A stretch of 64,000 nt of DNA, taken from Cohnella endophytica (GTDB lineage: Bacteria > Bacillota > Bacilli > Paenibacillales > Paenibacillaceae). The stretch covers positions 186,001 through 250,000 of the forward strand of contig NZ_RBZM01000004.1 of assembly GCF_003628305.1 (NCBI RefSeq), read 5' to 3'. The translations under genes were made by a program, and so were the position numbers. A model generated the notes under the pieces. The model saw only the letters and a program-made list of their open reading frames with translations. It was not told where the DNA came from and made no database searches. Shown here one piece after another: positions 60,232 through 64,000 of the stretch (position 1 is the first letter of the stretch; the number at the start of each line of letters is the position of its first letter).

Positions 60232-60335
60232 ATTTTGACTTTGTCCGTTGTGTCAAGACGGGCTATCGCTTCTTATACTGTCATTAACCGCATGGGCATT
60301 CGCCCGGGTTGCGAAGCAGCTGGGAGGGATCGCGG

Positions 60336-60815
60336 ATGGGATGGGAAATAGCGGGATATGCGGTAGCCGCGGCGGCGATCGCGATTGGGTTCGCCGTAGC
60401 CGCCGGTATCGTTAAGGTTGCGCGGTCGCTGCGCAGGATCGATGCTTCGCTGGATCAAGTCGGCAAGGAGGCCGTCGAGACCTTGCGGCAGTGTCGTCGG
60501 CTGTCCGAAGAAGCTAGAGAGGCGCTTCAGGCGTCCAGCCAACGTCTGCAAGGCTTCGCTTCGCTCGCGGAGGGGGCGCGGGCGATCGGAGAAGCCGCTC
60601 AGACGGCGGCGCAAACCGCCATTCGGGTTACGGAAAAGTACCGGGATTGCCTGCTCTCGCCGCTTCAATCCCCATCTCGCGATCAAGAACAGAACGACGA
60701 CGGCGTACCGGACTTCAAGGAGTTCGGAAGGAAGCTGTGGTCGCTGTGGAAGCAGCGTTCCTCTCCCGGCAGTCAAGACGAAGGGCCGAGTGCGGAGCCA
60801 TTAGAAGGAGAGTGA
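60336..60815 (+). CDS. DUF948 family membrane protein
   Basis: About 159 residues. The N-terminal helix (AGYAVAAAAIAIGFAVAAGI) is followed by a helical, probably coiled-coil region (VARSLRRIDASLDQVGKEAV, TLRQCRRLSEEAREALQAS) and an acidic Ser/Pro-rich tail. This is the DUF948 (YtxG-like) pattern. GGAGGGA precedes the ATG at 60336. It is 4 bp from the YtxH-type gene, the same pairing as ytxG-ytxH, general-stress genes of Bacillus. Its role is unknown. Confidence 0.85.
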   Translation: MGWEIAGYAVAAAAIAIGFAVAAGIVKVARSLRRIDASLDQVGKEAVETLRQCRRLSEEAREALQASSQRLQGFASLAEGARAIGEAAQTAAQTAIRVTEKYRDCLLSPLQSPSRDQEQNDDGVPDFKEFGRKLWSLWKQRSSPGSQDEGPSAEPLEGE

Positions 60816-60819
60816 CAGT

Positions 60820-61137
60820 ATGTCTAATAAAAAAGTAGTCAAATCGTTTCTGTGGGGAGCTCTTACGGGTGCGGTTACAGGCGCGGTAACGGCGCTGTTG
60901 TTCGCGCCGAAGTCAGGTCGCGAGCTTCGCGGAGATATAGCCGATACCGCCCATAAGGTCGGAGAGAAAACGGCCGATATTAGCCGTCAAGCCGGTTCCG
61001 CCGTACAATCGCTAGCGAAGAGGACGGGGCGTTTCGTTACCGATATCCGCTCGCGCAAAAACATTGAATTAACGGAAACGAACGAAGCGGCAGCTACGTT
61101 GGAAGAAAACCACGAGGACGAAGCGTCCGCGTTGTAA
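60820..61137 (+). CDS. YtxH domain-containing protein
   Basis: 105 residues. VKSFLWGALTGAVTGAVTALLFAPKSGRELR is cut here into its two parts: a glycine-rich membrane helix and the YtxH signature LLFAPKSGRELR. A helical amphipathic stretch (DIADTAHKVGEKTADIS) and an acidic tail follow. AAGGAGAG precedes the ATG. It is cotranscribed with the DUF948 gene. Bacillus relatives belong to the general stress response; biochemical function is unknown. Confidence 0.9.
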   Translation: MSNKKVVKSFLWGALTGAVTGAVTALLFAPKSGRELRGDIADTAHKVGEKTADISRQAGSAVQSLAKRTGRFVTDIRSRKNIELTETNEAAATLEENHEDEASAL

Positions 61138-61176
61138 GTGATGGATGTCCATAAAGCCCGCTAATGCCGATCTTTT

Positions 61177-61203
61177 GCGCCGCCCGCTCCCGCAGGGCGG
61201 CGT
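61177..61203 (+). terminator. Probable terminator after the YtxH gene
   Basis: GCCGCCC and GGGCGGC form a GC-rich stem with a 9-nt loop, extended by two more pairs. Only GTTTG follows, so the T-run is weak. Confidence 0.55.
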
Positions 61204-61317
61204 TTGAGCGTGCTTCCCGTCTTGTCCGCGTCGCGAAGTTGAAGGTAACATTTTGCATGAGGGGCTCATAAAGTATTCTGATACGACTCCAACATCCATG
61301 AAGAAAGCGGTGTTCCC

Positions 61318-62130
61318 GTGCAGCAAGCGATCGCAGTCTTGGATTCCGGCGTGGGGGGACTGACCGTCGTGAAGGAAGTCATGCGTCAGCTTCCCCGTGA
61401 GAAAATATTGTATTTCGGCGATACCGCCCGGACGCCATATGGTCCCAGGCCTGCGGATGAAGTTATCGCGTTTACCCGCGAGATCGTCGACTATCTTGTT
61501 CGATTCCAGCCAAAGATGATCGTTATCGCTTGCAATACGGCTACGGCGGTCGCGCTGGAGGATATCCGGCAACGAGTCGATTTGCCTGTCGTCGGGGTCA
61601 TCAACCCCGGAGCCAGAGCTGCTATCGGACTTACCAAAACCGGAGTCGTCGGCGTTATCGGCACGGAAGGAACGATCAGAAGCAAAGCATACGAAGTGGC
61701 GTTAACGCGGCTTTCTCCGCAGGTCGAGGTCGTAAGCCAAGCATGCCCGACTTTCGTGCCTCTCGTAGAAGACGGCAACTTCCGCTCGCATGAAACATCC
61801 AGCGCGGTCTCGGTCGCGTTGAGCGGATTTCGGAATTCGTCTATGGATTGTCTGATTCTCGGCTGCACGCATTATCCTTTTCTCGCGGATACCATTTCGG
61901 AAACGATGGGCGCCAAAGTGTTGCTCATTAACTCGGCGGAAGAGACCGCAAGGGAAATTAGCGCGATCCTGTATGGGAACAATGCGCTGGCGGAAAAGGA
62001 GGAAGTGCCGCTGCATCAGTTTTTCTGCAGCGGAGATCCTCGCAAATTCCAAGAAATCGCTCAAGCATGGTTAGGGAATCAAATCAAGCTTAATCCCGTA
62101 GTTTGGCGAGTCCCTCATATCGGCGCATAA
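61318..62130 (+). CDS. murI: Glutamate racemase
   Basis: 270 residues. The substrate loop DSGVGGLTV lies at 9-17. The two catalytic cysteines are Cys72 in IACNTATA and Cys183 in LGCTHYPF, with the acid partner Asp9. DTARTPYG is also conserved. It converts L-glutamate to D-glutamate for peptidoglycan in the cytoplasm. The GTG start has only a weak ribosome site (AAGCGGTG). It is transcribed alone and ends in a strong terminator. Confidence 0.96.
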   Translation: MQQAIAVLDSGVGGLTVVKEVMRQLPREKILYFGDTARTPYGPRPADEVIAFTREIVDYLVRFQPKMIVIACNTATAVALEDIRQRVDLPVVGVINPGARAAIGLTKTGVVGVIGTEGTIRSKAYEVALTRLSPQVEVVSQACPTFVPLVEDGNFRSHETSSAVSVALSGFRNSSMDCLILGCTHYPFLADTISETMGAKVLLINSAEETAREISAILYGNNALAEKEEVPLHQFFCSGDPRKFQEIAQAWLGNQIKLNPVVWRVPHIGA

Positions 62131-62142
62131 GCGCAAGCAATG

Positions 62143-62185
62143 AAACGAGCAAAGAGCGTCTATCCGAGCGCTTTTGCTCGTTTTT
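62143..62185 (+). terminator. Terminator after murI
   Basis: AAACGAGCAAA pairs with TTTGCTCGTTT around an imperfect GAGCG/CGCT stem. A T-run follows. Confidence 0.92.
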
Positions 62186-62269
62186 CGTCGAAAGTGGGAT
62201 ATGTCGGTCTCGAAGAACATAAATCAATAAATATACGAAGCCGAGATAACCGGGAAAAGGGGAAATCGC

Positions 62270-63163
62270 ATGAAGGAAAACTTCGTTTACGGGATGGAGC
62301 AACTTGTTCGGGAGATAGGAGTAATAGAGCGGAAATACGATTTCATCTCGATCGGGACGATCGGGCATAGCGTGCAAGGGAGGCCGATTCCTTATCTTAA
62401 AATAGGCGAAGGTCCTTTTCGATGGCACTTTAACGGCGCTTGCCATGCCAACGAGTGGATCACTTCGTTATTGCTCATGAGGTTCGTCGAGGATTATGGA
62501 GAAGCTTACGTCAAGGGGTTGCCATTCTGGGGAAAGTCTGTCCATGATTTGTTTTCTCGATGCAGTCTATGGGTCGTTCCGATGCTTAACCCGGACGGCG
62601 TGGAGCTTGTGAGACAAGGTCCGAATCCGAACGATCTTTACGCTCGGGAACTGATGCAGTGGAATCGGAATTCCAAACGGTTTCATAGATGGAAAGCGAA
62701 TGCGCGGGGAGTCGACTTGAACGATCAATTTCCCGCATTCTGGGAGGAAGAGCGCTCTCGTAGGGCGATTGGAGGGCCAGGTGCGCGCGATTACGGCGGT
62801 CCGTCGCCATTGTCGGAACCGGAGTCGGCCGCTATAGCAGAATTTACGGAGCGCAATGAGTTCGATGCGGTGATCGCGTTGCATACGCAAGGAGAGGAAA
62901 TTTATTGGAACTACCGAGAGGCGGAGCCGGCGGAATCGCGAATCTGGGCGGGGCGGATGGCCGAAGCTTCGGGATATCGCCCCGTCTACTTGGAAGGAAG
63001 CGACGCGGGGTATAAAGATTGGTTCATTCATCGATATGGGAGGCCGGGATTCACGGTGGAAGCCGGCTGGGGACATAATCCGCTTCCGATGGACGGCTTC
63101 GACGAATTGTACGACGATGTAGCAAGACTGTTAGCCGAAGCGCTCGATTGTTCGCCTTCTTGA
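62270..63163 (+). CDS. M14 family zinc carboxypeptidase (gamma-D-glutamyl-diamino acid peptidase type)
   Basis: 297 residues. Zinc ligands are His and Glu in GACHANEWITS and the His in VIALHTQGEEIYW. The catalytic Glu lies in FTVEAGWG. The substrate-binding region is PMLNPDGVELV and RNSKRFHRWKANARGVDLN. The set matches Bacillus YqgT/peptidase I, which cuts the gamma-D-Glu-diaminopimelate bond of cell-wall peptides. No signal peptide or LysM is present, so a cytoplasmic recycling role is likely. AAAAGGGGAAATCGC precedes the ATG. Confidence 0.9.
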   Translation: MKENFVYGMEQLVREIGVIERKYDFISIGTIGHSVQGRPIPYLKIGEGPFRWHFNGACHANEWITSLLLMRFVEDYGEAYVKGLPFWGKSVHDLFSRCSLWVVPMLNPDGVELVRQGPNPNDLYARELMQWNRNSKRFHRWKANARGVDLNDQFPAFWEEERSRRAIGGPGARDYGGPSPLSEPESAAIAEFTERNEFDAVIALHTQGEEIYWNYREAEPAESRIWAGRMAEASGYRPVYLEGSDAGYKDWFIHRYGRPGFTVEAGWGHNPLPMDGFDELYDDVARLLAEALDCSPS

Positions 63164-63226
63164 TTCGAGAAAGGGCGAGAGGGGTAAACTGGTGGCAAGC
63201 TCTCGATGCGAAAGGAGGCTCCTCGT

Positions 63227-63481
63227 ATGGCTCGGAAGTCGTGGACGCTCTTATGGCGGCGCCTACCCGTAAGGGTATGGCGTATTTTACGTTCTGATCG
63301 CGTATCGTTGCGGGACAAGCTGTTATTGATTGTGCCCGTAGGGTTGTATTGGGTTTTGCCGGACTTCATGCCGTTCGTGCCGATTGACGACGCGGCGTTT
63401 ACCGTGATCGCGGCGGGCTGGTTCGCCCGATCCATGGAGCGTAAATATCGGTTGGGCGATCGTAAGCAGGATATTGCATGA
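63227..63481 (+). CDS. DUF1232 family membrane protein
   Basis: 84 residues. The DUF1232 core is SLRDKLLLIVPVGLYWVLPD followed by FMPFVPIDDAAF, with a basic N-terminus (ARKSWTLLWRRLP) and basic tail. One or two short hydrophobic segments are visible. The ATG at 63227 follows AAAGGAGG; an in-frame ATG at 63206 lies before that site. The function of the family is unknown. It stands 52 bp before the HesB-like gene. Confidence 0.87.
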   Translation: MARKSWTLLWRRLPVRVWRILRSDRVSLRDKLLLIVPVGLYWVLPDFMPFVPIDDAAFTVIAAGWFARSMERKYRLGDRKQDIA

Positions 63482-63533
63482 TAGATAACGTTTCTTTACA
63501 ATAGAACGAGAAACTAACGGGAGTGAAGAAGCG

Positions 63534-63836
63534 ATGAATTGCAAAATTACGCGCAACGCGGCCAACGTGCTTCGCCGTGAATTGGACAAGCCAGAGAACG
63601 CGGAGCTAAAGCTTAAAGTATTTATTACGCATAGTCATGGCGATCATGCTCATTATGGAATGGATCTCGCCAAGCCGACGGATAAAGACGAAGTCGTATC
63701 GACGGACAAGGGCATCGACGTCATCCTGCCCATAGGGGACGAACTGCTCGACGGCGTGAAAATCGATTACCTTTACTTCCCGAAAGAAGGATTCATTATC
63801 ACGAATCCAAGCAAGGGCAACCATGGAGACCACTGA
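63534..63836 (+). CDS. HesB/IscA-like protein without the cluster-binding cysteines
   Basis: 100 residues with the A-type carrier fold pattern: ITRNAANVLRRELDK at the start, DKGIDVILPIGDELLDGVKI in the middle, and FIITNPSKGNHGDH at the end. In IscA/ErpA the end carries Cys-Gly-Cys and the first Cys lies after the second strand. Here those places hold THSHGDHAHYG and HGDH, and the only Cys is residue 3. Whole groups of Firmicute HesB-like proteins look like this. They may bind a metal through His and Asp instead. The next gene starts inside this one, so both are likely coexpressed. Confidence 0.88.
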   Translation: MNCKITRNAANVLRRELDKPENAELKLKVFITHSHGDHAHYGMDLAKPTDKDEVVSTDKGIDVILPIGDELLDGVKIDYLYFPKEGFIITNPSKGNHGDH

Positions 63837-64000
63837 TCCCCAGCAGAGGACTTCGGTTAACGACGTACGGATATGCGATAAATGCAAGCATATCCGAGTA
63901 AAGACGATGCTTCCGAAGCTGCAGAAATTGGCTCCGGGAGACGAGATCAAAGTCGCCTGCAAATCCTACTGCGGACCCTGCTCGCGTTACGCCTTCCTGT
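63823..64000 (+). CDS. DUF1450 (YuzB-like) protein, 5' part
   Basis: The frame opens with an ATG 14 bp before the HesB-like stop and runs off the window. The visible 59 residues contain VRICDKCKHIRVK, then KVACKSYCGPCSRYAFL. The Cys pattern CxxC, Cx3CxxC suggests bound metal, as in the YuzB/DUF1450 family, although about 10 residues precede the usual start. The Bacillus genome also places yuzB-type and HesB-type genes near each other. Function unknown; the 3' part lies outside. Confidence 0.82.
   Translation, partial: METTDPQQRTSVNDVRICDKCKHIRVKTMLPKLQKLAPGDEIKVACKSYCGPCSRYAFL

Overview
The window looks like a chromosomal segment from a Firmicute of the family Paenibacillaceae (Cohnella- or Paenibacillus-like). 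The grounds are strong AGGAGG-type ribosome binding sites with many GTG/TTG starts, two YesM/YesN-type two-component systems each beside LplA/LplB/YtcP-type sugar ABC genes, and a housekeeping tail (MurI, DUF948, YtxH, DUF86, HesB-like, DUF1450) that resembles Bacillus gene families. Base composition looks even. I saw no tRNA, rRNA, integrase, insertion sequence or CRISPR array.

Layout. 1-8360: end of an ABC exporter, then a divergent sugar-uptake module (two permeases on minus; sensor kinase, AraC-type regulator and binding protein on plus). 8361-10266: three minus-strand accessory genes (PD-(D/E)XK-like protein, small membrane protein, DUF4362 lipoprotein). 10514-12507: SDR plus ManD/RspA-type dehydratase, followed by an array of 51-bp tandem repeats. 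12872-20624: squalene-hopene cyclase-like gene divergent from an ECF sigma/anti-sigma-like pair, then a hybrid kinase with two kinase modules and its BTAD-type response regulator. 20742-28453: small regulators and enzymes (oxalate decarboxylase-like bicupin, LysR, O-methyltransferase, TetR, DinB, HugZ-like protein behind a consensus Fur box, 14-TM MFS exporter). 28525-33313: a compact operon of metallohydrolase, DgaE-type ammonia lyase, DgaF-type aldolase, PfkB kinase and GntR/UTRA regulator behind a promoter set between two related palindromes. 33448-38519: RarD-like transporter, aldo/keto reductase, L,D-transpeptidase, M48 protease and alpha/beta hydrolase. 38594-42660: GH65 phosphorylase, beta-phosphoglucomutase and aldose epimerase. 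42835-56885: chemoreceptor, then an alpha-glucoside module (sensor kinase, regulator, two permeases, binding protein, GH31, DUF6259 protein). 57061-64000: holin-like protein, CuA-like cupredoxin and small housekeeping genes, ending inside a DUF1450 gene.

How the genes work together. The window is dominated by carbohydrate sensing, import and breakdown. Both sugar ABC modules lack their own ATPase, so they probably share one encoded elsewhere. In each module the promoter of the permease genes and that of the binding-protein gene carry the same pair of direct repeats, spaced 20 or 21 bp, in the same position relative to the likely -10. The two modules have different repeat sequences, which points to one private operator per YesN-type regulator. 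The least familiar system is the 28.5-33.3 kb operon: a D-glucosaminate-like pathway in which a sugar kinase stands where a PTS would be expected.
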